From assembly GCA_038030265.1 (NCBI GenBank), contig CM075941.1, positions 51,933,952 to 51,997,951 of the forward strand: DNA of 64,000 bases. The letters run 5' to 3'. The notes beneath the pieces were generated by a model. That model was not told the DNA's origin, did no database searches, and was given only the letters and a program-made list of their open reading frames with translations. Positions 54,954-64,000 of this stretch are shown here, in pieces. The position numbers were made by a program, and so were the translations under genes. The DNA is from Corythucha ciliata (taxonomy: Eukaryota; Arthropoda; Insecta; Hemiptera; Tingidae). Every line of letters starts with the position of its first letter. The first letter of the stretch is position 1.

Positions 54954-55803
54954 TTAGTGGCGTTGTCACCCCAGCGTCGATGATACCAGCAAGTCGTCTG
55001 GGCAGCAGGTGATGGGCTGCGGGCTCGGTTCTGATGATGCCTGGTAGGACTTGACTCACGTTGGCGGGAGTGTGGTGGACGATGCGTGGTGGCCAAGTGC
55101 TGCGTAAGCGTATAGTCAATTGTTTGCATATGGTTTCGAGAAGCCGAATGCTGTGATCGGTGGAGGGTGCGGAGGCGATTGCGTTGACGGAAGAAATCGG
55201 ATTGGGGGGGGGGAGGTAATGAATGCAGGTTGAACCTCTACGATTTTGTTGGCGGTGAGTGCCAGGCGGTCGAGTGGTAGGTCTGCCTGCGTTTGGAGGA
55301 TAGCCTGGACGTGTGGGGGAAGACGTTGAGTCCAGAGCGTCCGAAGGAAGTCGTCGTGGACCGGAGTCGGCCCTGCGAGAGACCTCAAATGGCGCAGGAA
55401 TTGCGATGGTTACCGGTCACCGAGTTCTTCTTGAGTGAGGAGTTGACGGACTCGTTGTCCATCAGAGAGGGAAAGGCGATCGATAATTGCGGTTTTGAGT
55501 GTCGTGTAGGGATTTTGAGGGGGTGTTGCCGTTACGATATCTTTCCACTTCGCTGATGATTCGTTCGTCGAGATGGGAGACGAGGTGAGTGTACTTGGTG
55601 GTTTCATTCGTGATACCAGCGAGAGAAAATTGGGCGTCAACTTGGGAGAACCACAAGGCAGGTTTGTCTCGCCGGGTAGTTTGATGGCGACCAAGCAGGT
55701 GTTTCTCGATCATTGGTTTCAGCGGGGGCCCCAGGAAGTAGTTGCTGGAGCTGCTGTTGGAGCCGTTCTAGCTGGGCCGCGACGTCATCGTTTGTGTCGA
55801 CCA
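54880..55803 (-). pseudogene. Gypsy-type gag remnant
   Basis: The start codon at 55803 opens MVDTNDDVAAQLERLQQQLQ, shortly after the primer binding site. Frameshifts near 55690 and 55400 break the frame. Recognisable pieces are LWFSQVDAQFSLAGIT, HLVSHLDERIISEVERY (capsid-like) and LRTLWTQRLPPHVQAIL. The last is [18 protein letters not shown], the single Cys/His knuckle typical of insect Gypsy gag proteins. RT sequence starts only about 60 bp later, so the protease-coding region was deleted. Confidence 0.8.
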
Positions 55804-55844
55804 TAGCGATTGACTAGTGGTAGGGCCGACGTTGCGCGTTAGTA

Positions 55845-55857
55845 GTCGGGGTCACCA
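55845..55857 (-). promoter_or_regulatory. Primer binding site for tRNA-Trp
   Basis: The minus-strand sequence TGGTGACCCCGAC is complementary to the 3' end of eukaryotic tRNA-Trp (GTCGGGGTCACCA). It lies 42 bp before the gag start, in the expected place just after the 5' LTR. Confidence 0.75.
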
Positions 55858-56132
55858 ATAAAGGGTCTTTCGACCACTTTGATCGTGTTGAAGACAAGGT
55901 TAAGCAAAATAACTTTTTTATTTCTTCCGAAATCAACTAAACTAAAAATTGGAATTTTTTACATGTGTCACAAAAAAATCAATAAAAATGACGAGGATGC
56001 TTTGCCGCCACAGGGCTCTGGGCTTTAGAACTTGATCGGGGACTTAGGAATTCTATCTCGTTAGATTCAGCCCAGCAAAGCAGATTGTGATCTTTACATG
56101 TAGTTTTTCTCTCCAACTTGGTTGAGATCAAC
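55858..56132 (-). mobile_element. Probable 5' LTR or LTR remnant of the Gypsy-type element
   Basis: Sequence upstream (on the minus strand) of the primer binding site should be LTR. No second LTR is present, so its limits cannot be fixed. Sequence changes to a hAT-like end at 56133. GAAAGACCCTTT stands immediately before the binding site. Confidence 0.45.
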
Positions 56133-56269
56133 CAGTGCCAGCTTTAAGGAGGGGCGCCGCGTCCTTCAGGGCGCGTCTAGCAAAATGATGGGAAAGATGG
56201 ACGAAAAAAAATGACCTAAGAAGCGCATTTGATTTATGAGTATTTCAAAACTATAAAATAGCCGAAAAT

Positions 56270-57560
56270 TGAAGTTTTTTTCAATTTTCGCCGTGAATTA
56301 CAGAGCTTTTTCTCTACCACTTTGTCCGTTAATAGGTGATTTTCCTCAATTTCAGCTGTGAAGTAGCGTTTTTATCCCATGTTAGCGATTTTTCTCAATT
56401 TTTTCCATGAATTGAAGTTTTCTCCGATTTATGCAGCAAATTAGCGTTTTTTTTTTTTACTTTTTCAGCAGTGAATTAGCACTTTTAGCTACAATTAAAG
56501 CGTTTTTCGTTAATTTCAGCCGCCCTAATTAATTAGTGATTTTTCTCAATATTGGCCGGAAATTAGCGGTGTACGAACTATTTTTGTCCCGCATATGCAA
56601 TTTTGTTTTCAACTTTTAGCTATAGCGTTTTTTCCGGTTTAGCCCCGAGTCAGCGTTTTTACTAAATTTTAGTCGTGAATTGGCTGGTTGTGGTATTCTC
56701 TAATATAGCCGTGAATTAGCCGATTTATTTCATTTGAATCCGCGAATGAACGTTTTTCCAGACTTTATCCGCAAATTATCGGATTTTTTGCTATTTTAGC
56801 TGCGACTTAATTATCTATTCTTTTCAATCAAGTCCGCGAAATAGGATTGTTCCAAGTTTAGCCGCTAATAAATAGCGCTTTTTATCAATTTCATTAGCGA
56901 ATTAGCTATTTTTCTCAATTTTTGTCGTGAATTAGCGCATGTCGCAATTTTAGCAACTAATTAGCCATTCTACTCAATTTCAGTCGTGAATTAGCATTTT
57001 TCGAAAATTAGCTGTGAATTAGTGGCTTTTCACTTTTTATCCTTGAATGGGCGATTTTTTGCAATTTCAGTTGGGAATTTCTCATTTTTCTCAATTTTAG
57101 CCCCGAATTAGCGTGTTTTTCTCTATTGTTTAGCCTTAGCGGGTTTCTCTTGCCTTTTAGCGCTTTCAGAAAAGAAAAAACTGAGTCACGTGTCAGTCTT
57201 ACCGACAGCAAATTAGCGTTTTTTCTTCATTTCAGGCATAAGATGGCATCTATACACCGCGAATCAGCGATTTTTTCTCAATTTTGGTCTGGATTTTTCA
57301 TCGAGATACCGCGAATGAAGGCTTTTGAACAGTTTTGTCCACGAACACTATCGATTTTTCACAACTTTTTGCTGCGTTGGTACTTTCCTGCAAGAATAGC
57401 ATATATTAGTACGCCTTCTCATCTTTACCCGCTCACGGACCTAAAAGAAACTGTGGAGCAGCGTATTCTCTCTATTTTAGCCGCGTAGTTACCCGTAGAA
57501 GGCTGCGTTTTCTCTCAAATTGAGCCTTCAGAATAGCGCTTTTGTGGGCTAAATCGATTA
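56270..57560 (+). repeat. ~30-bp repeat array (left arm of converging pair B)
   Basis: About 42 degenerate units in plus orientation, with the same core as elsewhere. They face the inverted array at 57805-58480. Confidence 0.75.
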
Positions 57561-57699
57561 TTCAGTTATACTCTTTGCTGATCACCTGCAAGCACTTCAT
57601 CCTGGGTCGGATGGATTAAAAATCGTCGAAAGGAGCCGAATATTGCTGTCCAACTGCATGCCAAAAACTCTTTTTCACGAACCTACAAACATGAACATA

Positions 57700-57812
57700 G
57701 ATCCTTTATTTCCACATTTTTAGGCCCACATATGCCTATTATATATTTTTAGGGCCCCATCAGCCTAATGCGGCGGGGGCGGGCATATCAACCCTGGGTA
57801 CGCTACTAATTC
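57700..57812. mobile_element. hAT-like terminus in the spacer of pair B
   Basis: On the minus strand the terminus reads TAGTAGCGTACCCAGGG and is followed by a GC-rich stretch and CCTAAAAAT motifs. It is related to 12762 and 32533. As at those sites, repeat-array sequence (GTGAAT) abuts the terminus. Confidence 0.45.
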
Positions 57813-58480
57813 ACGGACAGAAGTGAGAAAAAGCGCTACTTCGCGGCTCAAGTTTCTTCAAAGCTTCAGCGGATAAAATACAGAACTAAATCATGATTGA
57901 AATTGAGAAAAATTGCTCATTAGCGGTTAAAATCAAGAAAAATACGAAATCACCGCAAAAACTCAGAAAAAACGCTAATTCACCGCTAAAATGGCGAAAA
58001 ATCGTTAATCCATGGCTGATTCACCGACAAAATTGAGAAGCGCTGAAGTGAGGAAAAACTAATTTGCGATTTGCATGGACAAAACGTCAAATTCGCGGCT
58101 TCTAAAGGTAGCTTTGTGCCAGAAAGTGAAAAAAATCGCTTAATCCACAGCCAAAAGCCAAAAGCTTTACGTAATTCGCGACGAAAATTGGGAAAAAAAC
58201 TCTAATTCGTGAGTGAAATGTGCACAAATCTATAATTTTACCAGCTAAAATGAGGAAAAACGCTAATGAACGGTTATATAATCATGATAAATTGCTTATT
58301 GGGGGTTAAATTGAGAAAATTTGCTAATTCACAAAAATTGAGAAAATGGAAAGCCGAGGCTTCCAGAGGCAACTTTGCAGCCAACTAGATAAAAGCGCTA
58401 ATTTATTAGAAAAATTGAGAAAAATCGCTAACTCAGGGCAACAATTGAGAAAAATCGCAAATTTGCGGCTAAAATGGAGA
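57805..58480 (-). repeat. ~30-bp repeat array (right arm of converging pair B)
   Basis: About 22 degenerate units in the opposite orientation to 56270-57560 (CGCTAATTCGCGG and AAAATTGAGAAAAA). Confidence 0.72.
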
Positions 58481-58500
58481 CTTCGCCTATCGTCACCACT

Positions 58501-58948
58501 GTCACCAGTGCAATTTTGTCACATTCGTTGCATACTTTTCACAAATATAGGTATCCAGTGCCCAAAAACAAAACAAAACAAACAAACAAACAGAAGAAAA
58601 CAATACAAAACAAAAACGCAATAGCAGTACATTTTTTGAATGAAATGAACTCATAATTAATTCTATTTCTACCGTCAGTTTCATTATGATAACATAAGAT
58701 AGAAAAGCGCCATTTTATACACTTTATTCACTATTCAACTTATCTGAGTTGAATGATGACATTATTAAACTCATTCGAGTGAGAGTAAAGTGGGGCGATG
58801 ACTACGACGCAATCTGTCCTTTGGTTGTTTCATACTTTAGGATCATAATTAGACAAAATTTAATAGGTTTAAGCTCGAGAGAAAACCATTTTAAAACTCT
58901 CGCTCTCGAGTATGGAAAAGTATGGTTTTTCTCTTTTGTATAATAAAT

Positions 58949-58980
<32 letters not shown>

Positions 58981-59059
58981 TAGTGAAGAATGCATTACAG
59001 TTGAGGCAAAAGACAAAGTAATAATATAATAGACAACATGGAACATGGAGGAGAGTTTA
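58501..59059. other. Unassigned; (CT)n microsatellite at ~58954-58981
   Basis: AT-rich sequence with an A/C-rich stretch near 58565-58620 and a pure CT run adjoining the 3' side of the Jockey fragment. No gene supported. Confidence 0.5.
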
Positions 59060-60150
59060 AGCTCAGCAGCTTTCTCTCAATAAGATATAAGTTCAGTATA
59101 ATTATATAGCTTGGGTTGGAGGAAGACGTTTATAGAGCAGTCTTCTGATGTGATGAGGAGATCGGTGTGCCGTTTCCGCTTTAATCTTCGATTATGGTGA
59201 CTCGGAGGAATTGTGGAGGGAATTCTAGCAGCCAGTGGGTGTGGGTGACTTTGCAGACGATTTTGGAAATGAGCGTACGAGGTTTGCAAAACCTCTTTCA
59301 CGGTTGGTATTTCGACATCCTTGTGGAGATTAGAATTTCTTATGTACCACCGTGCGCCGGTAATGACTCTTAGAGCACGGTTTTGAAAGGTTTGAACCCG
59401 TTTCACTTGTGAATCTGAAGAGCCTCCCCAAATTTGGCTACCGTACTCCCAGATTGGCCTTATGAGCATTAAATATATTAAGCGCTTTGTACTCAGGGGG
59501 AACGGGGATCGGTTTCCTAAGAGTAGTTTTAGGCATTTCAGACGATGACGACATTTTTTTTATTACGGAGGTTATGTGAGCTTTGAAGGTGAGACGTTTG
59601 TCCAAGGTGACCCCTAAGTAACGGATTTCCGCTTTTATACGGACTTCATCTTGGACAGTGGTCAATACAGGCTGGATGTAATTAAAAAGGTAAGTGAAGA
59701 TTACCGCGCTAGACTTTTGAGGGTTAAGCTTTACCTTCCATCGAGTCGCTCACCCAGGCCTCTTTGAGAGCTGCAGAGAAAGGCCGTGTCGTCCGCGAAT
59801 TGAGCGTTAGTCATTGTTTTTGGAAAAGGGATGTCACCCGCACAGACAACATATAACAGGGGGCCCAGCACACGCTTTTATACATCGTGCACGGGACATG
59901 GCTCCCTGGTAACGAACAGAGAACGTGCGGTTCGTCAAGTACGACAAAAGGACACGGTAATATGTGTCTGGGAGGGCTTATGAAGCAACCCTGAGTGGCA
60001 CACTCGATCGAATGCCTTTTCGGTGTCGGCGAATAGACCAATATACACGTTTCTTTTCTTTCGTAGGTGTCCAGTATTTTATCAGCTACACGATGCAATT
60101 GACGGAGACATGAGTGGGCACTGCGGAAGCCGAACCGTGAGACAAAAAAC
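59060..60150 (-). pseudogene. 5'-truncated Jockey-clade retrotransposon fragment
   Basis: The minus-strand frames give the second half of a Jockey RT. About 60110-59990 encodes HSCLRQLHRVADKIL. 59665-59560 has IRYLGVTLDKRLTFKAHI. 59469-59077 has the Jockey-typical C-terminus: RPIWEYGSQIWGG, RVQTFQNRALRVITGARWYIRN and DVEIPTVKEV. The catalytic region between about 59990 and 59700 is frameshifted and partly lost. The end of the ORF at 59077 is intact. No endonuclease remains. Confidence 0.85.
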
Positions 60151-60724
60151 TAAAAAAGACGTTTCACGTCAAAAACTTACGATAGTGCATCAATACTACC
60201 CACCAGTTTTAATTTTTTTTTTTTTTGGTTTTCATTTTTTAAACACGATTTATTTAATTACGTATTGTTAAAAATGCAGCGTGTATACTTTTCATCTCTT
60301 TCTCTTCGCCACTATTGGCCCCGCAAAGATTACGCAACCGCCCCTGGTGGCGTCTGAAAGAACATTCCTAGAGTAGACACCGATATATGACTTTGGTAGG
60401 CACACAATGATGGTAGTTACTGGTTGCTATTCCTACAGCATTATTTACAGTTTTGGCTTCTAGTGGATGTGTTTAAAGCGGCTTGAAGTTACGCAGAAAT
60501 TCGCTCTTAGTTTTTTCTCGCCGTGTCCTTGATGAAGGAAGAGGGAAGGCGGACGAGAAAAAAATAACTAAGAAGCGCATTTGCTTCACGAAAATATCAT
60601 AACTATAAAATTTTAAACAAATTAGTTAAAAAAGAGCGTTGGCCGTTGGGATTGGTAGACCTACAGAAGCCAGGGCGCACAAAGAGCTAATAAAAAGTAA
60701 ATACTTGGGCTTAGCTATCAAGTA

Positions 60725-60950
60725 AATCGATGGAAATAATTGGAGATTTTCCTCAATTTTTGCTGCAAATTAGCGATTTTTTTACCTTTTCAGCAGTGAG
60801 TCTAGCATTTTTTTTTTTTTCACTTTCAGCTGCAAAGAAGCGTTTTTATTAATTGCAGCCGCGTTAATTATAGTGATGTTTCTCAATATTGACCACAAAT
60901 TAGCGGCCTATGAACTATTATCATTTTGTTCTTTTTTTTTCTGTCCCAGC
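60725..60950 (+). repeat. ~30-bp repeat tract, first part of left arm of pair C
   Basis: About seven units in plus orientation. The tract is interrupted by the tRNA-like foldback and resumes at 61395. Confidence 0.65.
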
Positions 60951-60952
60951 AA

Positions 60953-61394
60953 TTAATTAATTGCAAATTAGACGACCCTTGTCTTAGGACTTTTCAAGGG
61001 ATTACTCCCCCCTCACCGCACCACCACAGTCACCCTGCAGTGAATTCGAAGGAGTGGGGAGGCTGAAAATAAAGAATTAAACTTTATTGAAGCTAAATAC
61101 TTACCATTTTTTACTTGCTTTGAGTTCCGAGAAAAAATTGCTCCCAGGGTGGGATTCGAACCCACGACCTCCTAGTTTCGCGCCAGGCGCTCTGCCACTG
61201 AGCTAGCCTTTTTTTCTCGGAACTCAAAACAAGTAAAAAATTGGTAAGTATTTAGCTTCAATAAAGTTTAATTCTTTATTTTCAGCCTCCCCACTCCCTC
61301 GAATTCACTGCAGGGTGACTAGGGTGGTGCGGTGAGGGGGGAGTAATCCCTTGAAAAGTCCTAAGACAAGGGTCGTCTAATTTGCAATTAATTA
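60953..61394. mobile_element. tRNA-bearing foldback: ~185-bp near-identical inverted arms
   Basis: Left arm 60953-61137 and right arm 61209-61394 are inverted copies with about five differences (~97% identity). The outer end is AATTAATTGCAAATTAGACG. Between them lies only a 69-bp tRNA-like sequence. The unit interrupts a ~30-bp repeat array. AATTA stands at both outer edges and may be part of the repeat or a target duplication. Near-identity of the arms suggests recent origin. Confidence 0.8.
61140..61208 (-). tRNA. tRNA-like gene between inverted arms, 5' acceptor strand lost
   Basis: Read on the minus strand there is a good D arm (GCTC/GAGC), an anticodon stem CCTGG/CTAGG around the loop CGCGAAA, and a perfect T arm (GTGGG/CCCAC around TTCGAAT). 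A box (TAGCTCAGTGG) and B box (GGTTCGAATCC) match Pol III consensus. A T6 terminator follows at once, in the left arm. The 3' acceptor strand CCTGGGA has no partner because the 5' side is replaced by the A-rich edge of the right arm. Base 33 is G in place of the near-universal T. The nominal anticodon is CGA. It is probably a Pol III-competent tRNA-derived unit and not a working tRNA. Confidence 0.6.
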
Positions 61395-62110
61395 TCATTT
61401 TTTTTCACTTTTATCCATGGATTAGCGCTTTTTCCTATTTTAAGGCCCGAAATTGCCTTCATAGGCCATGGATTTATGTTTTCCTATATTTTACCCGTAA
61501 ATCAGTGTTCTAACAAATTTTAGCGGTGAATTAGCGTATTTCTAAATTTAGCCGTGAATTAGGCGATTTTTTTTTTCATGTTTATCCGCGAATTAACGTT
61601 TTTTGTATAGGCATTTTATCCTCGTTTTTTCTAATTTCATCCGTGAATTAGCGATTTTCTCGATTTTCTGCCGCGATATTATAAGCGATTCATTTAATTT
61701 GTATCCTAGATCGTCCCAATTTTAGCTGCTAATTAGTGCTTTTTCAGTTTTTCATTGAAATTAGCGATTTTTCTCAATTTTAGCAGTTTTTAATTAGCAA
61801 TTTTCTCAGTTAACGCTTTGGGTTAGCGTTTTTCTCAATTTTAGCTGCCATTTAGCCATTCTTTTAAATTTCAGTTGTGAACTAGCGTTTTTCGCTAATT
61901 GAGCTGCAAAATAGTGATTTTTCTCTTTTGTATGAACCATTTCAATTGCGAATTTGCCATTTTATTTTCCATTTTATCCCCCCAAACAAGTTTTTTTTTT
62001 TTTTTCACAATTTTACCTTTTTTCCGCCTTTCTGCGCTTGCAAAAAGCGGGGCACATCACAGTTTTACCAAAGAACAGAAAATTGGCGTTTTTTTCCCTT
62101 AATTTTAGCC
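61395..62110 (+). repeat. ~30-bp repeat array, second part of left arm of pair C
   Basis: About 23 degenerate units in plus orientation run up to a very short turn (62110-62160), after which orientation reverses. Confidence 0.75.
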
Positions 62111-62154
62111 ATAAAGTGGCATCTTGGCCATTTCGCGACTACAGAAGTATTCTT

Positions 62155-63080
62155 ATAAAAAGCGCTAATTAGAGGCTAGAAGTGTGGAAACGACAATTTT
62201 CGGCTTCTGACGGCAAGTTGCTGCCTCAAAATGAGAAAACGGGATAATTCATTGTTCTTAGAGCAAAAAATCGTTAATTTGCAGCTAAAAATAAGAAAAA
62301 GTGATAATTCGTGGAAGAAATTGAGAAAAATCGCTCATTAGCGGCTAAAAAACAAGAAAAAATACTAGAGACTTTTAGCAACACCCCCGCTAACGCTAAC
62401 GCAAACTATAAATCAGTCGTTGCTTGGTTTACGAAACATCTGATTGGTTGAAATTTGAAAATGAAGTTTCCGGAGGGTTTAACGGGAGAGAGCTAAAACT
62501 AACTATTAATTCATTGCAAAAATTCAGAAAAATCGCTAATTCACGGCTAAAATGGTGAAAAAACGCTAATACGCCGCTAAAATAAAGAAAAATCGCTAAT
62601 TCATCGATAAAAATGAAAAGAAGCGATGAAGTGAGGAAAAAACGCTGATTCGCGGCCAAATTAAGAAATACCTTTAGGTAATGCGCGGCGAAAATTGGGA
62701 AAAACTTTAATTCGTGGCTGAAAATGTAGAAAAATCTGTAATTAGCGGCTTCAATGAGGAACAACGCTAATTTGAGGTTAGAATAAAGAAAATGGCTAAT
62801 TGAGGGGGTAATTAGGGAAAATTTGTTAATTCATAGAAAATTGAGAAAATGACAAACCGTGGTTTGCTGAGGAAATATTGTGGCCAATTAGGAAAAAGCG
62901 GTAATTTACGGCAAAAATTGAGAAAATTCGCGGCTAAAATGGAGACAATTCGCTTATTCATCGCTAAAAAAAAAGAGACAAATAGCTGATTCACTGATGC
63001 AATTGAGAAAAATCGCTAAGTATAGGAAAAATGCTAATTTGTTGTTAAAATAGAAAAAAAAAAAACGCCATATCGCGGCT
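62155..63080 (-). repeat. ~30-bp repeat array (right arm of pair C)
   Basis: About 30 units in minus orientation follow the left arm with almost no spacer, making this the tightest of the three converging pairs. It is broken by a short unique insert near 62365-62490. Confidence 0.75.
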
Positions 63081-63671
63081 TTATTCAGAACAGTGAATTT
63101 ATAGGGGCGCCGTGATAGATTCGCCCGGGGGCGCCAAATTCCTAAAGTCGGCACTGTTTGTCGGTATAATTAACGAATGGGAATTAGTGCCATGGGGAGA
63201 TGACGACAGGAGTGGATCAAGATCTGAACCCTATGAAGGGGGGGGGGGACGCTGATGTTTTTACTACCGGAAACTCTAAAATGGCGCGTTCTACAGATGC
63301 ATCTTCTCTGCGAATTGTTCAATAATTGTTGCATTGTGGCACGTAGCGATCTTTGAAAATCTTCTCTTTTTTTTTTGTTTTTAATTTGAATTTGGTTGTC
63401 CATGGTCACGATTGACGTCGAATGTCCTTCATTGTCATGGTGACCGATGGAGGTTAGCGGTTTACCGATGGTAACTAAAATTGATATTATAACGCACGTG
63501 CCTGTGGTTGTGGCTTCACTACACTCCAACTATTGAATCATCTACTCATGTATTAACCATTGCGATTATTTTATTCGAGTTTTGTTGAAGCAACCCGCTC
63601 GTCCCGCACCGGCAAACTGTTTGAAAAAAGTCCGGCCAGTTGCACTGAGTCGAATCTTTGCGGGGCCAATA

Positions 63672-64000
63672 CTTCACTCATTTTTTTTTTCTGAATAGAT
63701 TGATGAGAAGGCAGCCCTCTCGGTAGTACATAATCACTTCACGCATAAGAATGACACCGCAACTACTCAGAGTGATTTACATTGGGTAGGGGCAGGTGTG
63801 AATTGATGACGAGAGGTGGGAGGAGATCCCAAGAAGCTCAGTTTCTCATCAATCGAGTTGTCAATCAAAATTGTATAAGGGAATGTTTGTGTGATGAGGT
63901 GGTGGGGAAGTGGGTGTGTAGAAAGTATGTTACAGGGGATGTGTGGAAAGGAAATCGCGGAGAAGTTTAAATTGAATTCTACCTTCTCCGCTTTCTGTGG
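63672..64000. other. Unassigned sequence at window end
   Basis: A short Gly/Arg-rich ORF at 63782-63970 has no recognisable motif. No repeat or transposon end is evident. Confidence 0.4.

Larger units (their letters stand above)
56133..58500. mobile_element. Foldback-like repeat element B with hAT-like left end
   Basis: The left end CAGTGCCAGCTTTAAGGAGG is followed by GGCGCC and a short unique stretch. A plus-oriented ~30-bp array (56270-57560), a 245-bp spacer and a minus-oriented array (57805-58480) come next. The stretch AAGAAGCGCATTTG (about 56216) is shared with element C at 60580. No matching right end was found near 58500. It has no transposase. Confidence 0.5.
60313..63671. mobile_element. 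Foldback-like repeat element C
   Basis: A 19-bp inverted repeat TATTGGCCCCGCAAAGATT bounds the region at 60313-60331 and 63653-63671. Flanking duplications are not clear (CTTC on both sides only). Inside are a segment homologous to the left part of element B (about 60530-60620), plus-oriented ~30-bp arrays, a nested tRNA-like foldback, a minus-oriented array, and at 63105-63156 a hAT-like right end. That end reads CAGTGCCGACTTTAGG on the minus strand and matches the left end of element B. The outer pair may be a separate, older element. Confidence 0.45.

Noticed and set aside
61140..61208. Functional tRNA-Ser (anticodon CGA)
   Set aside because: The acceptor stem is unpaired, base 33 is G and the long variable arm of tRNA-Ser is missing.
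56133..63156. One 7-kb hAT element from the end at 56133 to the end at 63156
   Set aside because: Flanking octamers (AGATCAAC and TTTGTCGG) differ and the interior holds two separate convergent pairs. Two damaged copies fit better.

Overview
This is eukaryotic, very probably arthropod, non-coding DNA built almost entirely of transposable elements. Taxon evidence is indirect: an R1-clade, a LOA-like and a Jockey-type non-LTR element together with an I-like element, a Gypsy-type element primed by tRNA-Trp, and piggyBac, hAT and Harbinger-like DNA transposons. That mixture is typical of insects and other arthropods. No convincing host gene is visible. Only weak exon-like fragments were found (22605-22677, 23189-23593, 43263-43529).

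Layout. 1-3540: a hairpin, a repeat array, and three small inverted-repeat elements, one nested in another. 3541-8420: a decayed Jockey/CR1-like retrotransposon split by a complete hAT element (3749-7224) with a perfect 8-bp target duplication. 10950-15420: two converging arrays of a degenerate ~30-bp repeat, one carrying a tRNA-derived SINE. 16371-20896: a 2.26-kb tandem duplication. 21136-24987: a DNA element with ~110-bp inverted repeats. 25451-28203: a piggyBac element with an intact 648-codon ORF that seems to lack the third catalytic Asp. 30550-32170: an R1-clade relic. 32731-43167: an I-like element split by a LOA-like element (36939-42175) with a 14-bp target duplication. 45907-52344: a hAT-like non-autonomous element made of short repeats and hosting a Jockey/CR1-like retrotransposon with an 858-codon endonuclease/RT ORF. 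52450-53540: two MITEs. 54050-56130: a Gypsy gag-pol remnant. 56133-63671: two further converging repeat arrays, a Jockey fragment, and a tRNA-like gene held between ~185-bp near-identical inverted repeats.

The unifying theme is the ~30-bp repeat (consensus close to GCGAATTAGCG plus a T-rich stretch and CTCAATTTTAGCC). It fills roughly 10 kb in about twelve tracts, three times as a head-to-head pair, and is repeatedly bounded or interrupted by hAT-like ends. The best-supported reading is that these arrays are the interior of non-autonomous, foldback-like hAT elements. Family names come from motif recognition only; no database search was possible.
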